This document shows, piece after piece, positions 8,147 to 16,084 of a DNA stretch of 25,454 bases. Each line of letters starts with the position of its first letter. Position 1 is the first letter of the stretch. The notes beneath the pieces were generated by a model that saw nothing but the letters and a program-made list of their open reading frames with translations, had not been told where the DNA came from and searched no databases. Source of the stretch: Anaerolineae bacterium (GTDB taxonomy: Bacteria > Chloroflexota > Anaerolineae > JAFGEY01); NCBI GenBank assembly GCA_016931365.1, contig JAFGEY010000068.1, positions 1-25,454 of the forward strand, in the 5' to 3' direction. A program made the position numbers and the translations under genes.

Positions 8147-9136
8147 ATGGTCACGTTGCTAGAGGTCAAAGATCTGGAGACGCGCTTTTACACCCAAGAT
8201 GGCGTCGTTCAGGCGGTCAACGGCATTACATATAGCCTGGGTGAAGGCGAAACACTGGGCATTGTGGGAGAGAGTGGGTGTGGCAAAAGCGTCAGTGTGC
8301 TGTCTTTGATGCGTCTCATTCCAGAACCTCCCGGCAAGATTACGGGTGGCGAGGTGCTTTTTGAGGGACGTGACTTGCTCAAGATGGATATGGATGAGAT
8401 CCGGCACGTGCGCGGCAACAAGATCGCCATGATTTTTCAGGACCCGATGACATCGCTCAACCCAGTGTTGACCATCGGCCGGCAGGTGACGGAAGCACTC
8501 GAACTGCATATGGGGATGGACAAAACCCAGGCTCGCAAGCGGGCGATTGAGTTGCTCGAAATGGTTGGTATTCCCAAGGCTGAGCAGCGCATCGATGACT
8601 ATCCGCACCAGTTCTCCGGCGGTATGCGCCAGCGTGTGATGATTGCGATGGGGCTTTCGTGCAACCCGCGCATTCTCATCGCCGACGAGCCGACAACCGC
8701 CCTCGATGTGACCATCCAGGCCCAGATCATCGATCTGGTTAAACGCCTCCGCGACGACATCGGGATGACCATTATCTGGATTACTCACGACCTGGGCGTG
8801 GTTGCCGGCCTGGTCAACCGCGTCAACGTGATGTACGCCGGCTATATCGTCGAGACCGGCCCGGTCAAGGAAATCTATGCCCGGCCGCGGCACCCGTATA
8901 CCATCGGTTTGTTGGGGTCGTTGCCACGTTTGGACGAGTCAGCGCGCACCAAACTCCAGTCGATCGAAGGTTTGCCACCCGACCTGATCTCGCCGCCTCC
9001 TGGATGTCCCTTTGCGCCACGTTGCGACTATGTGATCGATCGTTGTCTTGAAGAGAACCCCATGCTCGAACCAACGGGGATGGATCATCACACTGCTTGC
9101 TGGAACACCAGGGCGACCGAAGGATATACTCGCTAG
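8147..9136 (+). CDS. ABC transporter ATPase, OppD/DppD type
   Basis: 329 residues. It is one of two ATPases that power an Opp/Dpp-type importer from the cytoplasmic side. Walker A is GESGCGKS (41-48), the Q-loop is around Q98 ([10 protein letters not shown]), the signature is FSGGMRQR (156-163), Walker B is ILIADEP (176-182) and the H-loop is H214. All catalytic elements are intact. The C-terminal oligopeptide-transporter extension carries four cysteines (C287, C293, C300, C318). In some family members this pattern binds an iron-sulfur cluster. AAAGGAG at 8132-8138 lies 8 nt before the ATG. The partner ATPase starts 37 bp downstream. Nothing clearly promoter-like was found in 7987-8146, so it is probably co-transcribed with binding protein 2. 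Confidence 0.96.
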   Translation: MVTLLEVKDLETRFYTQDGVVQAVNGITYSLGEGETLGIVGESGCGKSVSVLSLMRLIPEPPGKITGGEVLFEGRDLLKMDMDEIRHVRGNKIAMIFQDPMTSLNPVLTIGRQVTEALELHMGMDKTQARKRAIELLEMVGIPKAEQRIDDYPHQFSGGMRQRVMIAMGLSCNPRILIADEPTTALDVTIQAQIIDLVKRLRDDIGMTIIWITHDLGVVAGLVNRVNVMYAGYIVETGPVKEIYARPRHPYTIGLLGSLPRLDESARTKLQSIEGLPPDLISPPPGCPFAPRCDYVIDRCLEENPMLEPTGMDHHTACWNTRATEGYTR

Positions 9137-9173
9137 AGACATAAAAATGCCCAAGACAGAGGAGAATGAGAGA

Positions 9174-10157
9174 ATGGCAGAAAGAGAAGTTCTGGTTCGA
9201 GTTGAAAACCTCAAGAAATATTTTCCTATCACGCGCGGGATCATTTTTCAGCGGCAAATTGGCGCGATCAAGGCCGTTGATGGGGTTTCTTTCAATGTGT
9301 ACCGCGGCGAAACGTTGGGCCTGGTGGGCGAGAGCGGCTGCGGCAAGTCGACAACTGGACGCACAGTATTGCAGCTTTACCGTCCAACGGAAGGCAACAT
9401 CTATTTTGAAGGCGAAAGCCTGGTCGAGATGAAGGGCGAGCAACTGCGCCGCCAGCGCCGCAAGATGCAGATGATCTTTCAGGACCCGTACGCGTCTTTG
9501 AACCCCCGTATGACGGTCGGCAGCATCATCGGTGAGCCGCTCGAAGTACACAATGTTGCTTCGGGTAAGGAGCGCCAGGAGCGCGTGCAAGAACTGCTCA
9601 AGGTGGTTGGATTGAACCCCTACTTTATCAACCGCTACCCGCACGAGTTCTCCGGCGGCCAGCGACAACGCATCGGCGTAGCCCGCGCTCTGGCCTTGAA
9701 CCCCTCGTTTATTGTCTGCGATGAGCCGATTTCGGCATTGGACGTGTCGATCCAGGCCCAGGTGGTCAACCTGCTAGAAGACCTGCAGCACGAATTGGGG
9801 CTGACCTATCTATTTATTGCCCACGACCTGTCGATGGTGCGCCACATTTCAGATCGCGTGGCCGTGATGTATCTGGGCAAGATCGTCGAATTAACCGATC
9901 GTGACAATCTGTATGCAAATCCGGAGCACCCCTATACTCAAGCGCTGCTTTCTGCGGTTCCCATTCCCGACCCTGTAGTTGAGGAAACGCGCAAACGTAT
10001 TATTCTGGAAGGCGACGTGCCCAGCCCGGCTAGCCCGCCGCCGGGGTGCAACTTTAACACGCGTTGCCCTAAGGTGATGGATGTGTGCAAGGAAAAGGAC
10101 CCCGAGTTCAAAGAGATTGCTCCCGGTCACTGGTGCGCCTGTCACTTGACGGGATAA
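9174..10157 (+). CDS. ABC transporter ATPase, OppF/DppF type
   Basis: 327 residues. It forms the ATPase heterodimer with the preceding gene product. Walker A is GESGCGKS (52-59), the Q-loop is [10 protein letters not shown] near 102-111, the signature is FSGGQRQR (159-166), Walker B is FIVCDEP (179-185) and the H-loop is H217. The C-terminal extension again has a cysteine set (C292, C298, C305, C321). The ATG at 9174 is preferred because GGAG at 9161-9164 lies 9 nt upstream. An in-frame ATG at 9147 lacks a good ribosome site, and any earlier start would overlap the upstream gene. A 222-bp gap follows before binding protein 3. Both ATPases could also serve the first permease pair, which has none of its own in view. 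Confidence 0.95.
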   Translation: MAEREVLVRVENLKKYFPITRGIIFQRQIGAIKAVDGVSFNVYRGETLGLVGESGCGKSTTGRTVLQLYRPTEGNIYFEGESLVEMKGEQLRRQRRKMQMIFQDPYASLNPRMTVGSIIGEPLEVHNVASGKERQERVQELLKVVGLNPYFINRYPHEFSGGQRQRIGVARALALNPSFIVCDEPISALDVSIQAQVVNLLEDLQHELGLTYLFIAHDLSMVRHISDRVAVMYLGKIVELTDRDNLYANPEHPYTQALLSAVPIPDPVVEETRKRIILEGDVPSPASPPPGCNFNTRCPKVMDVCKEKDPEFKEIAPGHWCACHLTG

Positions 10158-10379
10158 CGTTCAGTCAATCGCCCTGCGCCCCCAAAGAATTAACTTTACC
10201 CGCAAGTGAGATCATTCAAACGGGCGATTTATGTTTAACAATATCTGATGGGTATCTCGATCTTGGCAACGGAGCAAGATCGCGTTGAGAGGAGGTCAAA
10301 GGCGGCTCTAGCTCGATTCTTTCGGGTTTCCGCACCCGGCTATCGGATTTTTATTTCTTTTAGTCAACAAGGAGGAAAA
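10158..10379 (+). other. intercistronic region before binding protein 3
   Basis: 222 bp without a gene. An 8-bp stem (10258-10265 with 10275-10282, 9-nt loop) and a longer-range 8-bp pairing (AATCGCCC 10167-10174 with GGGCGATT 10222-10229) are visible. No convincing -35/-10 pair was found. It is AT-richer than the coding flanks. It probably serves as a leader or processing region that sets the level of binding protein 3. Confidence 0.35.
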
Positions 10380-12203
10380 ATGTCGAACAAAAAGATAATG
10401 GCCTTGCTAGGTGTGTTGGTGATTGCGATGCTCGCCATCGCCGCCTGCCAGCCCCAAACCGTGATCGTTGAAAAAGAGGTTGAAAAGGTCGTCAAGGAAA
10501 CCGTTGTCGTCAAAGAAACCGTTGTTGTTGAAAAAGTCCCTGAAGGCCCGGACGTGGTGACTTTGGACTGGAACCTGGGCGGTGAACCGCCGCAAGTAGA
10601 CCCCGCGCTGAGCACCGATACCACCTCCGTGCAGGTTGATGAAATGCTCTTCCTGGGCCTGACCGACTTTGACGACGTGACCAGCGAAGTGATTCCCGAG
10701 CTGGCCACCGAGTGGAGCGTCTCCGCTGATGGTTTGGTCTGGACCTTCAAGATGCGCAACGATGTGCCCTGGGTGCAATACAACCCCGGCACCAAGGAAG
10801 CCACCGTCATCACCGATGAAGAGGGCAATCCCCGCTTGGTCAACGCCCACGACGTCGAATACGCCGTCAAGCGCACGCTCGACCCCGAAACCGGCTCCGA
10901 CTATGCCTACGTGCTCTATATCATCAAGGGCGCGATGGCCGTCAACGCCGGCGAAGAGACCGATCTGGAAACCATTGGCGTCAAAGCCGTCGATGATTTC
11001 ACCGTTGAATTCACCCTGGAAAACCCCGCTGGCTACTTCCCCGGCATCGCCAGCATGTGGGTGGCCCGCCCCGTCTACGCTCCCGTGATCGATGAATGGG
11101 GCGCCCGTTGGGTTGAGCCTGGCTACATCGTCACCAACGGCCCATATTTGTTGGAAGAATGGGTCCACCACGACAGCATGATCTTTGTCAAGAACCCGCA
11201 CTACTATGACGCTGCCAAGGTTCAGATCGAGCGCATCGAAGCCACTATGATCGTCGAAGCGTCCACCGCCTTTGCGATGTACGAGAACAACGAACTCGAC
11301 GTGACCGGCCCGCCGCTGGAAGAAATGGACCGCGTCAAGAGCGACCCCGTTTTGAGCAAAGAACTATACATCGCACCGCAGTTGTGCACTTACTATTATG
11401 GTTTTACCAACAATAAACCGCCATTCGATAACGTGCTCGTCCGCAAGGCTTTCTCGGCGGCCATCGACCGCGTGGCATTGATCGAAAACGTGACCAAGGG
11501 CGGCCAGCTTCCGGCCAACACCTTTGCGCCATCCGGCATCTTTGGCAGCGCGGCCGGCGATCCGAGCATCGCGCCGTGGGCGCTCGATCCCGAGCTGGGC
11601 AAAGAAATGGCCAAGCAGTGGATGGCCGAGGCCGGCTATCCGGACGGCGAAGGCTTCCCCACCGTGACCCTGATGCACAACACCAGCGAAGGCCACCGCG
11701 CGATCGCTGAGGCGATCCAGGCTATGTGGCGTGAGACGCTGGGCGTCGAGGTTGAGGTCGTCAACCAGGAATGGGGTGTCTACCTGGAAACAACCAGGAA
11801 CACGACTCCGCTGGCTGATATGCCGCACATCTGGCGTTTGGGCTGGTGCGCCGACTATGCCGACTCAAACAACTGGTTGCACGAAGTCTTTAACAACCAG
11901 GCCGGCGCCAACAACCTGCGTCGTGGCTGCCTCGATGACACCTGCACCGAAACTGAAGAGCTTGAATACGACAAGATCACCAAGCAGGCCGGCATGGAGC
12001 AGGATCCTGCCAAGCGCAAGGAGCTGTACTATCAGGCTGAAAAGATTTTGAGCGAAGAAGAAGCTGCCTATGCGCCGATTTACTACTATACCACAGTTGT
12101 TGTGAACAAGCCCTGGGTCACCCGCACCTACCAGGCGCTTGGTGGACAGCACTGGGACAAGTGGACGATCGACTGGGCGGCCAAGAAAGCGGCCACCAAG
12201 TAA
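10380..12203 (+). CDS. lipoprotein solute-binding protein 3, OppA/DppA (SBP_bac_5) family
   Basis: 607 residues. It is the receptor of the ABC importer whose permeases follow. A Sec signal ends at a canonical lipobox (LAIAAC, C23). A Val/Glu/Lys-rich stretch (about 28-52, repeating VVKET and VVVEK units) follows and could form an extended or coiled stalk. The OppA-type domain starts with LDWNLGGEPPQVDPALSTD and includes ATEWSVSADGLVWTFKMR and LGWCADYADSNNWLHEVF, which are classic family segments. AAGGAGG about 7 nt before the ATG at 10380 fixes the start; an in-frame extension to 10248 has no signal-like sequence. The permease pair follows after 245 bp that hold a terminator-like hairpin and tandem palindromes. 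Confidence 0.95.
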   Translation: MSNKKIMALLGVLVIAMLAIAACQPQTVIVEKEVEKVVKETVVVKETVVVEKVPEGPDVVTLDWNLGGEPPQVDPALSTDTTSVQVDEMLFLGLTDFDDVTSEVIPELATEWSVSADGLVWTFKMRNDVPWVQYNPGTKEATVITDEEGNPRLVNAHDVEYAVKRTLDPETGSDYAYVLYIIKGAMAVNAGEETDLETIGVKAVDDFTVEFTLENPAGYFPGIASMWVARPVYAPVIDEWGARWVEPGYIVTNGPYLLEEWVHHDSMIFVKNPHYYDAAKVQIERIEATMIVEASTAFAMYENNELDVTGPPLEEMDRVKSDPVLSKELYIAPQLCTYYYGFTNNKPPFDNVLVRKAFSAAIDRVALIENVTKGGQLPANTFAPSGIFGSAAGDPSIAPWALDPELGKEMAKQWMAEAGYPDGEGFPTVTLMHNTSEGHRAIAEAIQAMWRETLGVEVEVVNQEWGVYLETTRNTTPLADMPHIWRLGWCADYADSNNWLHEVFNNQAGANNLRRGCLDDTCTETEELEYDKITKQAGMEQDPAKRKELYYQAEKILSEEEAAYAPIYYYTTVVVNKPWVTRTYQALGGQHWDKWTIDWAAKKAATK

Positions 12204-12227
12204 CTCGTCTGCACGTTGTATGAATGT

Positions 12228-12275
12228 GCCATGCAGCCTCGATAAACTCGAGTTTGAAGGGCTGCATGGCTCTTT
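12228..12275 (+). terminator. terminator-like hairpin (attenuator) after binding protein 3
   Basis: GCCATGCAGCC (12228-12238) pairs with GGCTGCATGGC (12260-12270), an 11-bp perfect stem. The loop holds its own AAACTCGAGTTT palindrome. TCTTTT follows directly. The site is 25 nt after the stop codon. It would stop part of the transcripts and give more receptor than permease. Confidence 0.65.
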
Positions 12276-12350
12276 TCAATCTGACAGATATTCCGCACGC
12301 ATGTTTGATCCCATAACCTGGTAGGTGCGTTTTCCTCAGCATAGATGTGT

Positions 12351-12384
12351 GCGAACACACGTGTTCGCGAACACACGTGTTCGC
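12351..12384. repeat. tandem pair of 18-bp inverted repeats
   Basis: GCGAACACACGTGTTCGC occurs twice, at 12351-12368 and 12367-12384, sharing 2 bp (16-bp period). Each copy is an 8-bp inverted repeat around AC. The junction forms a perfect 14-bp palindrome (GTGTTCGCGAACAC). The array lies 65 bp before the permease ATG at 12449. It may be a double operator or a strong RNA stem. The match to LexA boxes fails because the half-site spacing is 6 instead of 4. Confidence 0.8.
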
Positions 12385-12448
12385 GTTGTGGAAAGCGTGG
12401 CTATGCGGCGTGCCTGGCTGTATCTGTGAGATATAGGAGGAAAAATGT

Positions 12449-13468
12449 ATGACGCGATATATCATCCGTCGTATCCTTTCGTTTGTCCCGGTGTTGTTGG
12501 CTGTGACCCTGGCGACGTTTGTGCTCGTACGGGCTATCCCCGGCGGCCCGTTCGATCGCGTCGGGGATAGAACTCTGCCCCCCGAGATCGTCGCCAACCT
12601 GGAAGCCAAATACCACCTGGATGAACCCGTGTGGATGCAATACCTTCGCTTTGTCTATGACGTTTTGGTGCCACGCATCATCACTCTGGATGAAGGAGAA
12701 CGCGCGCCCAGAGATGACCAGGCGATTGTCTTTGTTAAATTGAGTGAAAAGAGCTACCTGTTGTGGATCGATCTCGGCCCATCGTTCAGCTATCGCACGC
12801 AGACCGTCAACGCACTGGTCACCCAATCGCTGCCGATATCGGCCCACCTGGGGGCGATGGCCCTGGCGCTGGGGCTGGCAATCGGCATTCCTGCCGGGTG
12901 TATCGGTGCGCTCAAACAAAATACCATGGTCGACTATGCGACCTCCTTTTTTGCCATTCTGGGGCGTTCTATCCCTAACATTGTGCTCGGGCCGATCTTG
13001 ATCTGGATCTTTGCTCTCAAGCTGGGCTGGCTGCCTGTGGCTCGATGGCAAGGGCCCAAGTATTGGATTTTGCCGGCCATCACTTTGGGCTACGGCCTTT
13101 CGGCGGGCATCGCCCGGTTGACCCGGGGCAGTTTGTTGCAAGTGATTCAGGAGGATTACATCCGCACGGCGCGCGCGAAAGGCTTGCGCGAGTATTTCGT
13201 CATTGTGCGGCATGCGCTCAAGAACAGCATGATCCCGGTAGTGACTGTGTTAGGCCCATTGTTTGCAGCGGTTTTGACCGGCGGTTTTACGGTCGAGATC
13301 ATTTTTGGCATTCCCGGCCTGGGGCGGCACTTTACTACCAGCATTGGAAACCGCGATTATCCGATCGTGTTGGGGACGACGCTGCTTTATGCGGTGGCGA
13401 TCGTGATTGCCAACTTGTTGGTCGATGTTACGTATGCCTGGCTCGACCCCCGCATCCGCTACGATTGA
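12449..13468 (+). CDS. ABC transporter permease, OppB/DppB type
   Basis: 339 residues. It is a membrane subunit of an Opp/Dpp importer. The N-terminal RRILSFVPVLLAVTLATF helix, the EAA loop at about 237-259 (RTARAKGLREYFVIVRHAL), the IFGIPGLGRHF segment at 285-295 and the C-terminal WLDPRIRYD are all classic for OppB. AGGAGG at 12435-12440 is 8 nt before the ATG at 12449; another ATG at 12445 is out of frame. A charged stretch of roughly 37 residues (about 72-108) sits before DLGPSF, where ordinary OppB proteins are shorter. It is preceded by the attenuator-like hairpin and tandem palindromes. The OppC-type partner follows after 77 bp. Confidence 0.95.
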   Translation: MTRYIIRRILSFVPVLLAVTLATFVLVRAIPGGPFDRVGDRTLPPEIVANLEAKYHLDEPVWMQYLRFVYDVLVPRIITLDEGERAPRDDQAIVFVKLSEKSYLLWIDLGPSFSYRTQTVNALVTQSLPISAHLGAMALALGLAIGIPAGCIGALKQNTMVDYATSFFAILGRSIPNIVLGPILIWIFALKLGWLPVARWQGPKYWILPAITLGYGLSAGIARLTRGSLLQVIQEDYIRTARAKGLREYFVIVRHALKNSMIPVVTVLGPLFAAVLTGGFTVEIIFGIPGLGRHFTTSIGNRDYPIVLGTTLLYAVAIVIANLLVDVTYAWLDPRIRYD

Positions 13469-13545
13469 CCTTGCTGAACAGCGTGTAGTAAGCTTGCATT
13501 TTTCACGGGATGACGCGGATGTATTCCCTCTGAAGGAGATATAGC

Positions 13546-14535
13546 GTGGCAACGAAAAAAGAGATGGCTACGGCCATTGATCTGAAGCAAGGGATCACGC
13601 GCAAACCGCGCAGTCCGCTGCAGGATGCGTGGATTATCTTGCTTCAAAATAAACTTGCTGTGGGCAGTGGTATCTTTTTAATCCTCTTGACCCTGGTGGC
13701 AATTTTTGCGCCATTGGTCGCGCCGGAAGGCGTCGACGAGCAAAAGCTCAAGGACAATTACAAGGCCTCCAGACTCGTGGATCCGAGCAGCCCATATCTG
13801 TTGGGGGCCGACAGCTTTGGTCGCGACATTTTGAGCCGTGTGATCTATGGCGCGCGGGTCAGCCTGTCGGTTGCCTTTGTCGCCTCGGCAGTCAGTCTGG
13901 CGATTGGCCTGGTTTACGGGTTGACGTCGGGGTACTTTGGTGGCGCAGTCGACAATGTGATGATGCGCATTGTCGATGTGTTGTGGGGTTTTCCTTTTTT
14001 GATCTTTGTCATCCTGCTGCAGGTCTACTTTAAGGCGGTGGCCAACCAGGGGGGTGGTGGTCTCATCGCTGCGCCGATGGTCGCATTGGATCGTCGGATG
14101 GGCGGGATGTTGTTCATCTTTATCGCCCTGGGCGCGCTCAACTGGATTGGGATGTCGCGCCTGGCGCGCGGGCAGGTGCTTTCGTACAAGCAAAAAGAGT
14201 TCGTCGAGTCGGCGCGGATGATCGGCGCCAGCGATATGCGGATCATTTTCCGGCACCTGCTGCCCAACATTTTGGGGCCGTGCATCATCTCGGAGACGAT
14301 GGCTATACCTGGCTACATCTTTACCGAGGCGTTCCTCAGTTTTATCGGCCTGGGGGTCAATGCACCGACGCCAAGCTGGGGGATTATGATCGACAGCGGG
14401 TACCGGGCGATGCGCTCGCACCTGCATGTGCTCCTGGCGCCGGCAATTGCGCTGGTGCTGACCTCGCTGGCCTTCAACTTTTTGGGGGATGGCCTGCGCG
14501 ACGCCTTTGACCCGCGCATGAAGGGGACATTCTAA
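13546..14535 (+). CDS. ABC transporter permease, OppC/DppC type
   Basis: 329 residues, starting with GTG; AAGGAGAT at 13532-13539 fixes the start. It pairs with the upstream OppB-type permease. Features in order are a cytoplasmic N-terminal tail, TM1 near 38-58, the signature YLLGADSFGRDILSRVIYGA (84-103), the EAA loop near 219-241 (ESARMIGASDMRIIFRHLL), LSFIGLGVNAPTPSWG near 264-279 and the C-terminal GDGLRDAFDPRMKG. All are standard for OppC/DppC. It is the last gene of the second transporter set and is followed by a strong terminator 15 bp after its stop. The family is certain. Confidence 0.95.
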   Translation: MATKKEMATAIDLKQGITRKPRSPLQDAWIILLQNKLAVGSGIFLILLTLVAIFAPLVAPEGVDEQKLKDNYKASRLVDPSSPYLLGADSFGRDILSRVIYGARVSLSVAFVASAVSLAIGLVYGLTSGYFGGAVDNVMMRIVDVLWGFPFLIFVILLQVYFKAVANQGGGGLIAAPMVALDRRMGGMLFIFIALGALNWIGMSRLARGQVLSYKQKEFVESARMIGASDMRIIFRHLLPNILGPCIISETMAIPGYIFTEAFLSFIGLGVNAPTPSWGIMIDSGYRAMRSHLHVLLAPAIALVLTSLAFNFLGDGLRDAFDPRMKGTF

Positions 14536-14550
14536 CGTTTGCTCTGAACT

Positions 14551-14588
14551 AACAAAGCCACGCGCTCGAGCGCGTGGCTTTGTTTTTT
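14551..14588. terminator. strong intrinsic terminator between convergent units
   Basis: A perfect 34-bp palindrome (14551-14584, arms of 17 bp centred on CTCGAG) runs into TTTTTT (14583-14588) on the plus strand. It ends the second transporter operon. On the minus strand it lies 15 bp beyond the tldD stop; there the stem is the same but the T-run is weaker, so it probably serves both units. Confidence 0.92.
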
Positions 14589-14603
14589 GTGCCTTACCGG
14601 GCG

Positions 14604-16067
14604 TTATTTCATCAATCCCACCTGCACGTTGCGAAAGCGCGCCGGGGCCGTGCCGTGACCGGTATGCGCGACCTGTCCGGGCTGGCCTTTGCCGCAGTTG
14701 GGCGTGCCCCACACGTGCCAGTGATCGGCGTTGCAGATCGCGTCGCAGCCGCCCCAAAACTGCGGTGTGATGCCGGTATAGGTGGCGTTTTTGAACATCT
14801 GCCCCAACTTGCCCTTTTTGACCTCGTAAGCCAGTTCGGTGCCAAACTGGAAATTGAGCCGTTTATCGTCGATGCTCCAGCTCTTGTTGGTGATCATATA
14901 GATGCCATCGTCTGTATCGGCGATCAGGTCGTCGAGCGTCCAGTCGCCGGGCTGCAGGCTGATGTTGGTCATGCGGATGATCGGGATGCGATTCCAGCCG
15001 TCGGCGCGCATCGTCCCGTTGCTGCGCGCGGGTGCGTCGGGAAGGATTTTCCGCAGTTGGCTGGCCGTCTCGCGCGAGGTGAGATAACCGACAAACAGCC
15101 CATCCTTGACAATGTCGGTGCTCTGCGCGGGCACGCCTTCGTCGTCATAGCCAAAGGTGCCCAGGCCGGTGAGCGTGGTCGCGTCGGCGGTGATGTGCAC
15201 CAGATCCGAGCCGTAGCGAAACGAGCCGTATTTTTCCGGAGTGAGAAAACTGGTGCCGGCATAGGCCGCCTCGGTGCCAAACACGCGGTCGAGTTCGATC
15301 GGGTGGCCGCACGACTCGTGGATTTGCAGCGCCAACTGCGGCCCGTTGAGGATCAGCGTCGTCACGCCGCCGGGGCACTGCGGTGCGCTGAGCAAGGCGA
15401 CGGCCTCTTCGCCCATCCGCCGCGCGTTGCCGACCAAATCCCACTGCTGGATGAACTCCCAACCTGCTGTGCCCTGATGCCGGCCAAATGAGTTGGGGTA
15501 GGAGCGTTTTTGCATTTCGCCCTGGGCCACTGCCACAGCGACCACGCCCAGGCCGCTTTCGACAATCTCTTGCTCGATATAGCTGCCCTCGCTGCTGGCA
15601 AAGGTCTTGCGTTCGCGTTGAAAGGCCAGCGACGAGGTGGCGACGGCGACACCCTTGACCGCGCGCGCCTCCTGGTCGGCGGCGAGCAGCAGCGAAACCT
15701 TGTCGTTCAACGGCACCTCAAAGGGATCGATTTCGACCGGTGTCCGATAGCTGCCGCTATGCACTTCCGGCGGGCCGATGTCAACGTCGCCGGCTTTGGT
15801 CAGTGCGCTGGCCTTGGCGATCTGTATCGCCAGCGCAGTGACACGGTCGATCTCTTGCGGGGTGAGCAGGTGGCTGCTGGCAAAGCCCCACGCGCCATCG
15901 GCGATGACGCGCACGCCAAAGCCCTGCGAGTTGTCGAGGGCCATTTGCTGCACGACGCCGTTTTTGATGGCAATATCCTGGGTATCGCGGCTGACGATGC
16001 GGATGTCGGCATAGGTTGCGCCCTTGACCTGGGCCAGGTTGAGGGCGCGCGCCGTAAACTCGTTCAT
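14604..16067 (-). CDS. tldD: TldD metalloprotease subunit
   Basis: 487 residues, close to E. coli TldD (481). It is the catalytic subunit of the TldD/TldE peptidase, a cytoplasmic zinc enzyme that trims unfolded or modified peptides (microcin B17 leader removal and CcdA degradation in E. coli). The zinc motif HESCGH (H250-E251...H255, HExxxH) is intact. The likely third ligand is C458 in TPNCGKGQPGQ near the C-terminus. AAGGAGAT lies about 6 nt before the ATG. It follows tldE by 17 bp on the same strand, so the pair is co-transcribed. No recognisable modified-peptide precursor or maturase is nearby, so a general role in peptide turnover is the safer guess. Confidence 0.95.
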   Translation of the reverse strand: MNEFTARALNLAQVKGATYADIRIVSRDTQDIAIKNGVVQQMALDNSQGFGVRVIADGAWGFASSHLLTPQEIDRVTALAIQIAKASALTKAGDVDIGPPEVHSGSYRTPVEIDPFEVPLNDKVSLLLAADQEARAVKGVAVATSSLAFQRERKTFASSEGSYIEQEIVESGLGVVAVAVAQGEMQKRSYPNSFGRHQGTAGWEFIQQWDLVGNARRMGEEAVALLSAPQCPGGVTTLILNGPQLALQIHESCGHPIELDRVFGTEAAYAGTSFLTPEKYGSFRYGSDLVHITADATTLTGLGTFGYDDEGVPAQSTDIVKDGLFVGYLTSRETASQLRKILPDAPARSNGTMRADGWNRIPIIRMTNISLQPGDWTLDDLIADTDDGIYMITNKSWSIDDKRLNFQFGTELAYEVKKGKLGQMFKNATYTGITPQFWGGCDAICNADHWHVWGTPNCGKGQPGQVAHTGHGTAPARFRNVQVGLMK

Positions 16068-16084
16068 AATGATCTCCTTGTCGC

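Noticed and set aside
12351..12384. LexA (SOS) box or CRISPR-like repeats
   Set aside because: GAAC and GTTC are separated by 6 nt rather than 4. There are only two copies that overlap by 2 bp, with no spacers and no cas genes.
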